From Bacillus sp. FJAT-49711 (lineage in GTDB: Bacteria; Bacillota; Bacilli; Bacillales; Bacillaceae_C): 64,000 nt of DNA. The DNA lies in the NCBI RefSeq assembly GCF_018343715.1, contig NZ_JAGYPL010000005.1:24299-88298 (forward strand). The letters run 5' to 3'. The number at the start of each line of letters is the position of its first letter. Position 1 is the stretch's first letter. Below are positions 15,548-24,314 of this stretch, piece after piece. A model generated the notes under the pieces. It had not been told where the DNA came from. It searched no databases and saw only the letters and a program-made list of their open reading frames with translations. Position numbers and translations under genes: made by a program.

Positions 15548-17499
15548 TCAGCTATTTTTTGACGACTTTTAACCCAATTAATCATTCCGCCCGCCAACAT
15601 TACGTCTACTTGTCTTTCTGATAAAGTATGTTTCACCATTATAATCTTGTCCCGCTCTTTTACATTTATTGCAAATTCATTTCCTTGTTTAATCGTGGTT
15701 CTGACGTTTTTAAGTTCCAAGGTATCACCTTGATTCAAGCTGTCATAGTCCGCAGGATTGATAAAAGTCAAAGGCAATACTCCAAAATTAACGAGATTTT
15801 GCCAGTGGATCCGCGCGAAATCTTTAGCAAGTGCTACCCTCAACCCTAAATATCTTGGGGCAAGTGCGGCATGTTCCCGACTTGATCCTTGGCCATAGTT
15901 ATATCCTCCAACTACTGCATGACCACCGAACTCGACTGTCTCCCTTCCCCTTGTATAATACGTTCGATCAATAATTTCAAAAGCAAACTTACTGATTTCA
16001 GGAAGATTGCTCCTGAATGGCAAAACGCGTGCTCCGCCTGCTAAAATTTCATCTGTTGAAATATTATCTCCCATTTTTAAAAGTATCGGGATTTTCATAT
16101 GATCATGGAGCTCATCCATGGAAGGAATGGAAGCAATATTTGGCCCTTTTATTAGCTGCACGTTCTTAGCTTCTTCATAAGGCAAAGGTGGTTCCAGTAA
16201 ATTCACATCTACTGTAGGATTCCTCGGTTCCTGTACTTTTGGATAAGGGAAATCCATTGTTCGTGGATCTGTAATTTTCCCAGCAAGTGCGGAGACTGCT
16301 GCCGTTTCAGGACTACATAAAAAAACACTATCCTCCCTCGTCCCTGATCGTCCTGGGAAGTTTCGAGGCGTCGTCCGCAGGCTGTTTCGACCTGTAGCAG
16401 GTGCTTGTCCCATACCGATACAGCCATTACAACCCGCTTGATGTAATCTTGCTCCTGATTGGAGCATGCTTGCGATATGACTCTCCTTCACTAAATCGGT
16501 GAGCATTTGTCGAGAAGTCGGATTAATATCAAATGAAATCCCCCCGGCTATATGTTTTCCCTTTACAATTTCTGCGGCGATGGCGAAATCACGAAAACCT
16601 GGATTAGCTGAAGATCCAATATATGACTGGTAGATTGGAGTACCGGCAACCTCTTTGACCGATACGACATTGCCCGGACTTGAAGGTTTCGCGATGAGCG
16701 GCTCGAGCTCAGAAAGATTAATTTCCTCTGTTAAATCATATTTCGTCTCAGCATCAGCCACTAATTCAATCCAATCATCTTCTCGCCCTTGCTCTTTTAA
16801 AAATCGTTTAATTTCTTGATCAGAAGGGAAAACAGTACCGGTTGCCCCAAGCTCTGCACCCATATTGGCGATTACGTGGCGATCCATCGCACTTAATGTT
16901 TCAACGCCTTGACCGTAATATTCAATAACTTTTCCAACTCCACCTTTTACGTCGTACCTACGAAGGAGTTCCAAGATGACGTCTTTTGCACTTACCCAAT
17001 CAGGAAGCGTCCCAGTAAGCTTGATTCCCCATACTTGAGGCATTTTCACATAAAAAGGTTCTCCTGCAATCGCTAAAGCTACATCAAGTCCACCAGCTCC
17101 CATCGCGAGCATGCCCATACATCCGTTTGCACAAGTATGGCTGTCAGATCCGAGCAATGTTTTACCGGGCTTAGCTAGACGCTGCATATGTACCGGGTGG
17201 CTCACTCCATTTCCGGGGCGGCTATAATACAGGCCAAATCGTCTCGTTGCACTTTGTAAAAACAGATGATCATCAGGGTTCTTGCTGTCAACTTGGATTA
17301 GATTATGATCGACGTATTGGGCAGATGCTTCTGTTTTAGCCCGTTCTAGTCCCATTGCCTCAAGCTCCAACATCACCATCGTCCCCGTCGCATCTTGGGT
17401 TAATGTTTGATCAATTTTTAAGCCAATTTCAGATCCCGGAATCATTTCCCCCGATAAAAGATGCGACTGAATTAATTTTTGCGTTATATTTAATGGCAT
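15544..17499 (-). CDS. Aconitate hydratase, compact (Aquifex/mitochondrial-like) type
   Basis: A 651-residue hydro-lyase. Residues 1-430 carry the aconitase domains with DSHT and the cluster Cys in HTCANG, then GCNGCIGMG with two further cysteines for the 4Fe-4S cluster. The swivel domain follows, with GGYNYGQGSSREHAAL. Known reaction of the family: citrate to isocitrate in the TCA cycle. The usual Bacillus CitB is about 900 residues, so this shorter type is probably a second, distinct aconitase or homoaconitase-like enzyme; the substrate is not certain. TAGGAGG precedes ATG. The gene is translationally coupled to the zinc-finger protein that follows. Confidence 0.85.
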   Translation of the reverse strand: MPLNITQKLIQSHLLSGEMIPGSEIGLKIDQTLTQDATGTMVMLELEAMGLERAKTEASAQYVDHNLIQVDSKNPDDHLFLQSATRRFGLYYSRPGNGVSHPVHMQRLAKPGKTLLGSDSHTCANGCMGMLAMGAGGLDVALAIAGEPFYVKMPQVWGIKLTGTLPDWVSAKDVILELLRRYDVKGGVGKVIEYYGQGVETLSAMDRHVIANMGAELGATGTVFPSDQEIKRFLKEQGREDDWIELVADAETKYDLTEEINLSELEPLIAKPSSPGNVVSVKEVAGTPIYQSYIGSSANPGFRDFAIAAEIVKGKHIAGGISFDINPTSRQMLTDLVKESHIASMLQSGARLHQAGCNGCIGMGQAPATGRNSLRTTPRNFPGRSGTREDSVFLCSPETAAVSALAGKITDPRTMDFPYPKVQEPRNPTVDVNLLEPPLPYEEAKNVQLIKGPNIASIPSMDELHDHMKIPILLKMGDNISTDEILAGGARVLPFRSNLPEISKFAFEIIDRTYYTRGRETVEFGGHAVVGGYNYGQGSSREHAALAPRYLGLRVALAKDFARIHWQNLVNFGVLPLTFINPADYDSLNQGDTLELKNVRTTIKQGNEFAINVKERDKIIMVKHTLSERQVDVMLAGGMINWVKSRQKIAE

Positions 17500-17580
17500 T
17501 CAGCTACCTCCTAAGAAATACACTCATTTTTACAGTACTTCATAATAGGATTGTTCTTTCATAAGAAATGTATTCAATTA

Positions 17581-17619
17581 AAAAGCATTGTTCGACTAAG
17601 GAACAATGCTTCGTTTTTA
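17581..17619 (-). terminator. Terminator of the alpha/beta hydrolase gene
   Basis: A perfect 11-bp stem, AAGCATTGTTC with GAACAATGCTT, overlaps the end of the coding region and is followed on the minus strand by TTTTTAATT. Confidence 0.8.
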
Positions 17620-18537
17620 TACATGATTTTTGATCCACTTCCCAGTGAGCTGATAGACCTCATCTTTATTGATTTCATTTAACATTTCATGCCTGCCATC
17701 TTTAAAAAGGGTAAATTCAATGTTCAATAGACCCATTTCTTTATAATGCTTGATAACCTCTAATACTTTTTTGCCTCCGACAGGATCTTTATCACCACTA
17801 AAAAATAACATCGGCAATTCTTTCGGAATGGATTGATTTAGCTTTGGATCATGAATTTTTTCCAGTCCCTCAAAAAGATCATAGAAAAAACCCGAACTGC
17901 AAACGAACCCACAACGTGGATCATTCATATATTTTTCAACCTCATTAACGTCACGCGAAAGCCAATCAAAATCAGTTTTAGGGTTTTGTATACTTTTATT
18001 GAAAGAGCCAAAAGAAAGGCGATCAAGAAATGGGCTTGGGGTTTTATGGCCTTTTACACGACCCTCCCATTTTGCAACGATCTTTCCTAATTTTCCCGCT
18101 ATCCCTGGGCTTCCGGCAGTTCCGGAAAGAATTACACCATGAACAGTGGAAGAATACTTTTGTATATATCTTCGAACTAAAAACGACCCCATACTATGGC
18201 CCATCAAAAAAACGGGGGTATGAGGGTACTCTTTTTGAATTGATTCGTTGAGATAATAAAGATCATCCACGACACGATCGAACCCATTTTTTTCAGCAAA
18301 AAAACCGAGCATGCCTGTCTTTTCTCCTGTTTCTCCGTGACCCCGATGGTCATTGCCAAAAACAAAGATACCATTCTGAACTAAGTATTCCGCAAATTCA
18401 TCATACCTGTCTATATATTCTGCCATCCCGTGGGCTAGTTGTAGTATAGCAACTGGTTCAACATCCGCATCTATCCACTTTTTCACATAAATTTCAACTT
18501 CATCATCCATCTTGAACCAATCGATAGAAGTTTTCAT
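17617..18537 (-). CDS. Alpha/beta hydrolase, monoacylglycerol lipase / lysophospholipase type
   Basis: A 306-residue cytoplasmic hydrolase. It has the oxyanion segment LAHGMAEY near residue 34, the HG(L/M)-type DHRGHGETG, the nucleophile elbow GHSMGS near residue 115, an Asp in SGDKDPVGG and a His in KDGRHEML near the end, giving a full Ser-Asp-His triad. Family: PldB-like serine aminopeptidase S33 / monoacylglycerol lipases, which release fatty acids from glycerides. The start is ATG after GGGGGAG. It lies 27 bp after the phosphatase gene in the same direction and may be co-transcribed with it, though the two functions do not obviously connect. Confidence 0.85.
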   Translation of the reverse strand: MKTSIDWFKMDDEVEIYVKKWIDADVEPVAILQLAHGMAEYIDRYDEFAEYLVQNGIFVFGNDHRGHGETGEKTGMLGFFAEKNGFDRVVDDLYYLNESIQKEYPHTPVFLMGHSMGSFLVRRYIQKYSSTVHGVILSGTAGSPGIAGKLGKIVAKWEGRVKGHKTPSPFLDRLSFGSFNKSIQNPKTDFDWLSRDVNEVEKYMNDPRCGFVCSSGFFYDLFEGLEKIHDPKLNQSIPKELPMLFFSGDKDPVGGKKVLEVIKHYKEMGLLNIEFTLFKDGRHEMLNEINKDEVYQLTGKWIKNHV

Positions 18538-18564
18538 TATGCTCCCCCTAACTCTCTATATTTA

Positions 18565-19836
18565 CTATGGAAGGTTCACATCCATCACCTTCGCCATTAT
18601 CTTTGGCAAATCCGTATTATTATGCAAGCCTCTAAATAATTCCGATCTTGGGCCAAATGCATACACAGGAATGTCTACGCCGGTATGCTGTGAAGTCGTC
18701 CAACCAATAAGTGCTCGTTCAGATACGATCTTATTAATAGCCTTTAACGGTTTATCAGCTTGTTCTATTGTCTTTACTTCTTCTTTTGTCAAATCAATTC
18801 CTGCATGTTTTTTCATTATTTCTTTTGCATTACTGCGATTTTTGTCCAATTGCATTTCCATATAACGACCAGAAGATTTTACCTTCCGAAGCACATCCAA
18901 TTTTGCATCATACTTGTCATATGCTCCAACGGACATGCCGCCATTATCATGATCACCCGCTATAATAACGAGTGTATTTTTATCCTTTTTCGCAAAATCT
19001 ACCGCAACTGACACCGCTTTTTCAAATGCTTCTATATCCTTCATCGCCCACGCGGCATCATTGTCATGCCCCGCCCAGTCAATTTGGCTGCCTTCCACCA
19101 TTAAGAAAAATCCCGCTTCGTTTTGATTTAAAATTCTTAATGCAGCTTTCGTCATTTCTTCAAGACTTGGTTCTTTAGTTAAGTGGCGGTCCAGTTCAGG
19201 AACCATCCCTTCAATCGCGAAAAGCCCAAGTAATTTTTCCGGCATTTTCACATTGCTTAACTCTGTTTTATTCGTAACAATTTCATATCCTTTCTTTTTC
19301 CCTTTTTCCAATAATGATGTAAAATATGTTTTTCCTCCTCCAAGGAGGACATCCACCTCATTATCTAAATATTGCTTTGCTATTTCGGCCTCTTCTTTCC
19401 GGGAAGAAACATGGGCAGCGAAAGCAGCTGGAGTTGCATAAGTTATTGTTGAAGTCGCAACAAGTCCTGTCCCTTTACCAGACACTTTTGCAGCCTCCAA
19501 TATTGTTTTAAGCTTTTTTCCATCTGGAGAAACACTAATCATCCCGTTATTCGTCTTGAATCCGGTCGCCATCGCCGTTGCGGCCGCAGCAGAATCCGTT
19601 ACAGGTGAATTGGCGGAATATGTTCGATGCATCCCGACCAACATCGAATCCATGGCGAGTTCCTTTCCTTTATACAATCGATAATTAGTCGCATACGATG
19701 TTGAAAAGCCATCCGGGATCATAAAAATGATATTCTTTACTTCTGCATTGCTCTCAGCTTGGACTTGTAATGTAGGAATACTTATAAAAATAATAAGTAA
19801 GGCAATAAACCAATTATGTAAAAATCGTAGTTTCAT
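18565..19836 (-). CDS. phoA: Alkaline phosphatase, exported
   Basis: A 423-residue alkaline phosphatase with a signal peptide ending near VQA (residue 27). Metal and catalytic residues are visible: Asp42 in MIPDGFS, the nucleophile Ser82 in VTDSAAAA, the zinc ligands in GDHDNGG, and the C-terminal His in TTSQHTGVD. It releases phosphate from monoesters outside the membrane. The start ATG follows GAGGAGGG. Bacillus orthologues are under PhoP control; I did not see a clear pair of PhoP boxes in the short upstream gap. The symbol reflects family rather than proven orthology, as Bacillus has several paralogues. Confidence 0.9.
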   Translation of the reverse strand: MKLRFLHNWFIALLIIFISIPTLQVQAESNAEVKNIIFMIPDGFSTSYATNYRLYKGKELAMDSMLVGMHRTYSANSPVTDSAAAATAMATGFKTNNGMISVSPDGKKLKTILEAAKVSGKGTGLVATSTITYATPAAFAAHVSSRKEEAEIAKQYLDNEVDVLLGGGKTYFTSLLEKGKKKGYEIVTNKTELSNVKMPEKLLGLFAIEGMVPELDRHLTKEPSLEEMTKAALRILNQNEAGFFLMVEGSQIDWAGHDNDAAWAMKDIEAFEKAVSVAVDFAKKDKNTLVIIAGDHDNGGMSVGAYDKYDAKLDVLRKVKSSGRYMEMQLDKNRSNAKEIMKKHAGIDLTKEEVKTIEQADKPLKAINKIVSERALIGWTTSQHTGVDIPVYAFGPRSELFRGLHNNTDLPKIMAKVMDVNLP

Positions 19837-19892
19837 TCATACACCCTCCTCTTTTATCAACATTTTATGTTTTGTATAGGAGGTTTTTTTAT

Positions 19893-19926
19893 ACAAAAAG
19901 CAGTAGACCAAACTGATCTACTGCAC
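19893..19926 (-). terminator. Terminator of the epimerase gene
   Basis: The stem GCAGTAGA / TCTACTGC with a nine-base loop overlaps the last codons of the epimerase gene and is followed on the minus strand by TTTTTGTAT. Confidence 0.75.
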
Positions 19927-20781
19927 ACTCACATTTAAATATGTTTTTAATGATTCGCCTTTTCCCACGAAGTACAATTCTTCTTTCCGATTCATTTCAT
20001 CTGTTTGCGCCATCCATGGTTCCACACATATAAAACCCTGCTCTTGCTCCGTCCATAAATATACATATTTGAATTCTTCACCGTATTTCAGCGTAATATG
20101 TTTATCGATTTCAGGTAATGTAAAGGCAATTTCTTTTTTCTCGGCATCCAATAATACGAAGGATTCTATTTTACTAGTTAAATCGAGTCCATCTGATACA
20201 TCTTTGATTTCAAAATCATTATCATCACGATAAGTTTTCGCATCCGTTTCATACTCAAGTTTTTTATTGGAAGTTATAAAATATGGGTGAAATCCCGCAT
20301 AAATTGGCATTTCTTTATCAGATCGATTCACATACTCTTGCAAAATTTGCAGCTTGTTGTTCTTTAAAATATATGTATAAATAACTTCAAATTCAAATGG
20401 ATACGCATTTTTAGTTGCCTCACTGCTTGTTAAACGCAATGTAATGGAAGCCTGACCCTCTGTATTAGTATCAATAACTTCCCACGGAAGATTTCTTGCG
20501 AACCCATGGTTTTTCATTTTGTACACAGTACCTTCCCACTCATACTCTCCGTCATGTAATTGACCTGATATCGGAAATAGAATTGGAATTCCACCACGGA
20601 CATTTGCTTCTTCATCATAGAACGTTTTTTTATTTAAAAATAATGTTTCTACACCTTTTACTCCGAAAGATGTAATGATCCCGCCCCTTTCAGGAGCTAC
20701 TTTCAACCAAGATCCAGTTTCTTTATCTTTTAAATGATAAATCGTATATTGTTCATCTTTTTCCTTCGCAATCTCGTACAT
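19918..20781 (-). CDS. Aldose 1-epimerase family protein
   Basis: A 287-residue beta-sandwich protein of the galactose mutarotase-like family. Visible marks are RGGIPILFPISGQL near the N-terminal third, the MKNHGFAR segment with the putative catalytic His, GFHPYF with the second His, and the C-terminal VEPWMA with the conserved Glu. It should interconvert anomers of a hexose or hexose phosphate. The ATG at 20781 has AAAGG ten bases upstream; a TTG two codons earlier is less well placed. It lies 22 bp downstream of the PHP phosphatase gene, forming a two-gene operon. Confidence 0.85.
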   Translation of the reverse strand: MYEIAKEKDEQYTIYHLKDKETGSWLKVAPERGGIITSFGVKGVETLFLNKKTFYDEEANVRGGIPILFPISGQLHDGEYEWEGTVYKMKNHGFARNLPWEVIDTNTEGQASITLRLTSSEATKNAYPFEFEVIYTYILKNNKLQILQEYVNRSDKEMPIYAGFHPYFITSNKKLEYETDAKTYRDDNDFEIKDVSDGLDLTSKIESFVLLDAEKKEIAFTLPEIDKHITLKYGEEFKYVYLWTEQEQGFICVEPWMAQTDEMNRKEELYFVGKGESLKTYLNVSVQ

Positions 20782-20803
20782 TCTCAAACAACCTTTCTGA
20801 TCA

Positions 20804-21622
20804 TCATAAAGAAGTAAGGTATCTTTTCTTTTCGCGAAAATAAGCCCACTCTTTAAATCCTATTTCTTTTAATTTTGCTCTAACTAAGTCAAAATCATCC
20901 CCGACCCGTTCAGGATCATGAGCATCGGAGCCAAATGTAACTTTCACTTGATGATACAGCGCTCGTTCAAGAATTTCATCAGCTGGATACCAGCCGCCAC
21001 AATCTTTTGTTTTTCCAGAGGTGTTAATTTCAATCGCGACATCATGTTCTGCTATTATTTTTAAAGTACGATCCACTACATCTGTTTCAATCGAAGAAAA
21101 GTCTGGATAAAATCCCTTCATCGCGTCTATATGGCCTAAAATTTGAAACACTCCACAACTTGCCGACTGTTGAATTAGTTCATAATACTCTTCCTTTGTA
21201 CGAACTCGTTCTTTTTCTGTCAACCCTTCCCAACGAGACTTTTTGAAAATACTCACTCCGTTTACAAAATGAACGGACCCAATAATATAATCGAAAGGAT
21301 ACTGATCATAATATTTGCTATATAAGTCAATATATTCTGGAAAAAAATCAGATTCCACTCCTAGAAGGACATCGATTTTCCCTTTATATTCCTCTTTTAG
21401 CTGTAAAACTTCCTTCACATATTCAGGAAATGTACTTATCGCCATCGCAATTCCTGGATGGAGTTGGTCCTTTTCGCTCGCAAAATAAGGAGAGTGGTCG
21501 GAAATGCCGATCATATCCAGTCCCTTTTCGATAGCTGCTTCGATATAATCCCGTATATTGGCACGGGCATGCCCACAGCGATCATGATGGGTATGAAAAT
21601 CAAATGTAAGATGGGAGTTCAT
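20804..21622 (-). CDS. PHP-domain histidinol-phosphatase family protein (HisJ-like)
   Basis: A 272-residue PHP-domain phosphoesterase. The N-terminal metal motif FDFHTHHDRCGHA, then ISDHSP, GVESDF, GSVHF, LGHID and the C-terminal SDAHDPERV supply the usual His/Asp metal ligands. The family includes the HisJ type histidinol-phosphatase of Bacillus. No other his genes are nearby, so it may have another phosphate ester as substrate. I placed the start at the ATG preceded by GGAGG at six-base spacing; a TTG six codons earlier lies within that site. It is the first gene of an operon with the aldose epimerase. Confidence 0.85.
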   Translation of the reverse strand: MNSHLTFDFHTHHDRCGHARANIRDYIEAAIEKGLDMIGISDHSPYFASEKDQLHPGIAMAISTFPEYVKEVLQLKEEYKGKIDVLLGVESDFFPEYIDLYSKYYDQYPFDYIIGSVHFVNGVSIFKKSRWEGLTEKERVRTKEEYYELIQQSASCGVFQILGHIDAMKGFYPDFSSIETDVVDRTLKIIAEHDVAIEINTSGKTKDCGGWYPADEILERALYHQVKVTFGSDAHDPERVGDDFDLVRAKLKEIGFKEWAYFREKKRYLTSL

Positions 21623-21846
21623 ATAATTCCTCCAATTCAAATAATTGTTTCTTCTATATTATCATACTGCAAATAAAAGCAAATTGCCGATTAAAAGCAT
21701 TTAATTATTAATAATACTACCTTTCTCTGGAGCGCCTTTAAAAGAAAATCACATTAAACATATCAGAATAATTAATTGTTCGTAGTTGATTACTATATTA
21801 CAATATATTCATATACATTTTTATATAGTTAACGGAGGAATACAAT

Positions 21847-22263
21847 TTGGAAACGATAAAGATTTCATTACCAACCGCCTTTATGTTGGAAACACTAAGA
21901 GCGAATGGCGTTACGGGCGATCAAATACTCAAACAAATTAATAAAAACGATATAAGTCCTTGGAGAAAAATGGATGAAACCTTCGACTTTACAGAGCTAG
22001 TAAAACTAGCAAACACGAACGAAAAAGATTTTGAATCTATCATTAAAAATGGATACTCGATAAAGTTCATGACTATAAACGGGCTTAAAAACTTGTTGCG
22101 TCTAAAATTTAATAAGATTCAAGACCAAGACTATGTACAAAGCGAAAAAGGAATTTTGGATCTCGCTTTAAATGAACAGGAATTGGCGACGATGAAACAA
22201 ATGCTTTCAAAAAATTGTACCATTCATGTTTATGAAAAAAAGATAAGAATTGATTTTTATTAA
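21847..22263 (+). CDS. Hypothetical protein
   Basis: A 138-residue soluble protein of unknown family, rich in Lys, Asn, Ile and Leu and mostly helical by appearance. It has no signal peptide, metal motif or recognisable domain. The TTG start has GGAGG seven bases upstream, which makes the gene credible. It stands alone; the terminator hairpin after it supports a single-gene unit. The upstream 200 bp are AT-rich with no recognisable site. Confidence 0.6.
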   Translation: METIKISLPTAFMLETLRANGVTGDQILKQINKNDISPWRKMDETFDFTELVKLANTNEKDFESIIKNGYSIKFMTINGLKNLLRLKFNKIQDQDYVQSEKGILDLALNEQELATMKQMLSKNCTIHVYEKKIRIDFY

Positions 22264-22269
22264 ATGGAT

Positions 22270-22308
22270 TAGGTTCCTGCCAAATTGTAGGGACCTTTCA
22301 TTTTACTT
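22270..22308 (+). terminator. Terminator hairpin
   Basis: AGGTTCCT pairs with AGGGACCT (one G-T pair) around a ten-base loop and is followed by TTCATTTTACTTTT. Confidence 0.6.
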
Positions 22309-22353
22309 TTACTAATTGGCAACGATAATGTCCTAATCGTTGATTAATAACAA

Positions 22354-22734
22354 TTATAAATATTTTTTGAATCCCTTACTTACAGATCCGTTATATCCCG
22401 CCCAAAACTGGTAAGCCCTTTGACGCTTCGAACTACTTAAAAGCATAATCTTATGACAATCTTTCAATTTACAAAAATCCTCAACATATTGCATAAGCTT
22501 TTGTCCGATCTTCTTACTTCGATGTTTCTCATGGACAACTATATTCTCAACTATTCCATATGGTCCCATGCCATGTAAGGCCTGTAAACATATGTTTAGT
22601 GTGAGAGTCCCCAATATTTCTCCCTCTTTATCGTATACAAGCAAAAAATTATTACGGTCTCTTTTTTTTGGTACTAACATTCTGTAAAGTTCACATATTT
22701 GTTCTTTATCAGATATCTCAGCTTCCCGAATCAT
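22354..22734 (-). CDS. GNAT family N-acetyltransferase
   Basis: A 126-residue GNAT-fold protein. The acetyl-CoA binding region is EKHRSKKIGQKLMQYVE (about residues 72-88), matching the R/Q-x-x-G-x-G/A pattern in relaxed form, and the central strand GILGTLTL precedes it. The substrate cannot be told. Length is near the lower end for the family, and the last strand region is short. GGAG lies about ten bases before the ATG. It is a lone gene transcribed away from the hypothetical gene at 21.8 kb and toward it. Confidence 0.75.
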   Translation of the reverse strand: MIREAEISDKEQICELYRMLVPKKRDRNNFLLVYDKEGEILGTLTLNICLQALHGMGPYGIVENIVVHEKHRSKKIGQKLMQYVEDFCKLKDCHKIMLLSSSKRQRAYQFWAGYNGSVSKGFKKYL

Positions 22735-22824
22735 CCATAATTGACTCCTTTCTAGATTAATTATGCTGATTTCATATGGAGCATTTATATAAGAAGCATT
22801 AAGCTTTCCTATTTTTACACCTCA

Positions 22825-24222
22825 TTATCTAACTGTTTGCCTGATTTCTTTAATAGCCTTTGCAATTTTTCCAATGCCCATATTAATATACTTTTCTTCT
22901 ACTTGAGAAACACTTAAGCGTATCACGTTTTCTTTTTTATATTGCGGTAAATACATAATACTGGCATCTTGTACAAGGACATTTTCCTTCCCTAATTCTT
23001 CTACAAGCTTTTTCGACTTTACATGTGACGGAATCTCAACAGTAGAGTAAAACCCCGAATGGGAGCAAGAATACGTATTGTCAGGTAAATGCTCCGAAAA
23101 AGCTTCTTGCAACACCTTTCCTTTTTTATGATAAATCGTCCGCATCTTCTTAATATGAGCATCATACATTCCGCTTTTCATATAAATCTCCAGTGCGCCT
23201 TGTGTAAGTAATGGAGTATGCAAATCATCCGCATATTTTGCACGTAAAAAGGTCTCTATCATTGTTTCAGGAATGACGGTTATTCCTAGACGTAATCCTG
23301 GGAGGAGCACTTTCGAAAAGCTCTTTGTATAAATGACCCTGCCTGTAGGGTCAAATGCAAACATTGGATCTCGTTTTGAATTAATATCCAAGTCCCCCAT
23401 ATAATCGTCTTCCACAATATAAACATCGTATTTTTGAGATAATTCAACGATCTTCTTTTTTTCCGAATTTGTATAACTATATCCTGTTGGATTATGAAAC
23501 CTTGAAACGATATAAAAAAATTTAATGTCCTTTTCTTTAAACAAATATTCCAATTGTTCAAGATCTATACCTTTATTTGTGACCTTGATTCCGTAAACAG
23601 TAGGGTTATGTACTTGAATGGACTCAATGAAAGCATGGTGCGTTGGCTGCTCGAGACAAATATTATTTTTCCCATTTGGAAATGGAAGCGAGACAAAAAG
23701 GTTTAACGCTTGTTGAGAACCAGTGACAACACATATTCTTTCAGCTGAAGTAAAGACTTGAAGATCTTGCAAATGCTTCGCTAACTGTTCCCTTAATGAC
23801 TTCATTCCTTGAATTTCAGAATAGGAGAACATCTCTTCTTTATATATGTCAATCGCTTGATTCATACAATGTTGAAAATCACGAAATGGCATGATTTTTT
23901 TATCCGGCCCCGCTGAAAAAAAATCAATGATAATTGGTTTTATAGATTTCTTTTTACTAGGTTGATAACGATCTACAATATAATAGCCACTTTTAGGCAC
24001 CGCATAAATAAGATGTTTCTTTTCCAACTGCTCATATGCTTTTATAACAGTATTCCGGCTGCATGAGAACTCATTAGATAACTGTCGAATGGAAGGCAAT
24101 TTACTCCCAGGCTTTAAAATTCCTTTAGTTACTCGCTGATCGATCTCCTTCATAATTTCCTCATATATAGGCAATGTTGGACTCCTCCTCCACATCTGTA
24201 CGGGTACAGTGTATAAAACCAT
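22825..24222 (-). CDS. MocR/PdxR-type transcriptional regulator with aminotransferase domain
   Basis: A 465-residue protein. A GntR-type winged helix lies at about 15-85 (KLPSIRQLSNEFSCSRNTV is the recognition region), followed by a fold-type I aminotransferase-like domain with the PLP lysine in TKSFSKVLLPGLRLG. MocR proteins use PLP or amino compounds as effectors. The start is doubtful: ATG at 24222 has no clear binding site, and ATG at 24195 directly abuts the palindrome at 24196-24209. It is divergent from a class D beta-lactamase gene with about 90 bp between them, so it may control that gene, itself, or both (inference). Confidence 0.85.
   Translation of the reverse strand: MVLYTVPVQMWRRSPTLPIYEEIMKEIDQRVTKGILKPGSKLPSIRQLSNEFSCSRNTVIKAYEQLEKKHLIYAVPKSGYYIVDRYQPSKKKSIKPIIIDFFSAGPDKKIMPFRDFQHCMNQAIDIYKEEMFSYSEIQGMKSLREQLAKHLQDLQVFTSAERICVVTGSQQALNLFVSLPFPNGKNNICLEQPTHHAFIESIQVHNPTVYGIKVTNKGIDLEQLEYLFKEKDIKFFYIVSRFHNPTGYSYTNSEKKKIVELSQKYDVYIVEDDYMGDLDINSKRDPMFAFDPTGRVIYTKSFSKVLLPGLRLGITVIPETMIETFLRAKYADDLHTPLLTQGALEIYMKSGMYDAHIKKMRTIYHKKGKVLQEAFSEHLPDNTYSCSHSGFYSTVEIPSHVKSKKLVEELGKENVLVQDASIMYLPQYKKENVIRLSVSQVEEKYINMGIGKIAKAIKEIRQTVR
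24196..24209. promoter_or_regulatory. Palindrome, candidate MocR operator
   Basis: CTGTAC-GG-GTACAG is a perfect 6-bp inverted repeat. It lies at the 5' end of the MocR gene, either within its first codons or directly before its second ATG. Sites with GTAC half-units are plausible for MocR/GntR proteins. A second short palindrome, AAGTATACTT, lies in the same gap at about 24246-24255. Confidence 0.45.
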
Positions 24223-24314
24223 TTCTTTAAAAATGACTTCCTCACAAGTATACTTTACATTGCTTCAAAGTTTTACAAAAAATCCAATAAATGCAAAATT
24301 TGAGGAGGACGAAG

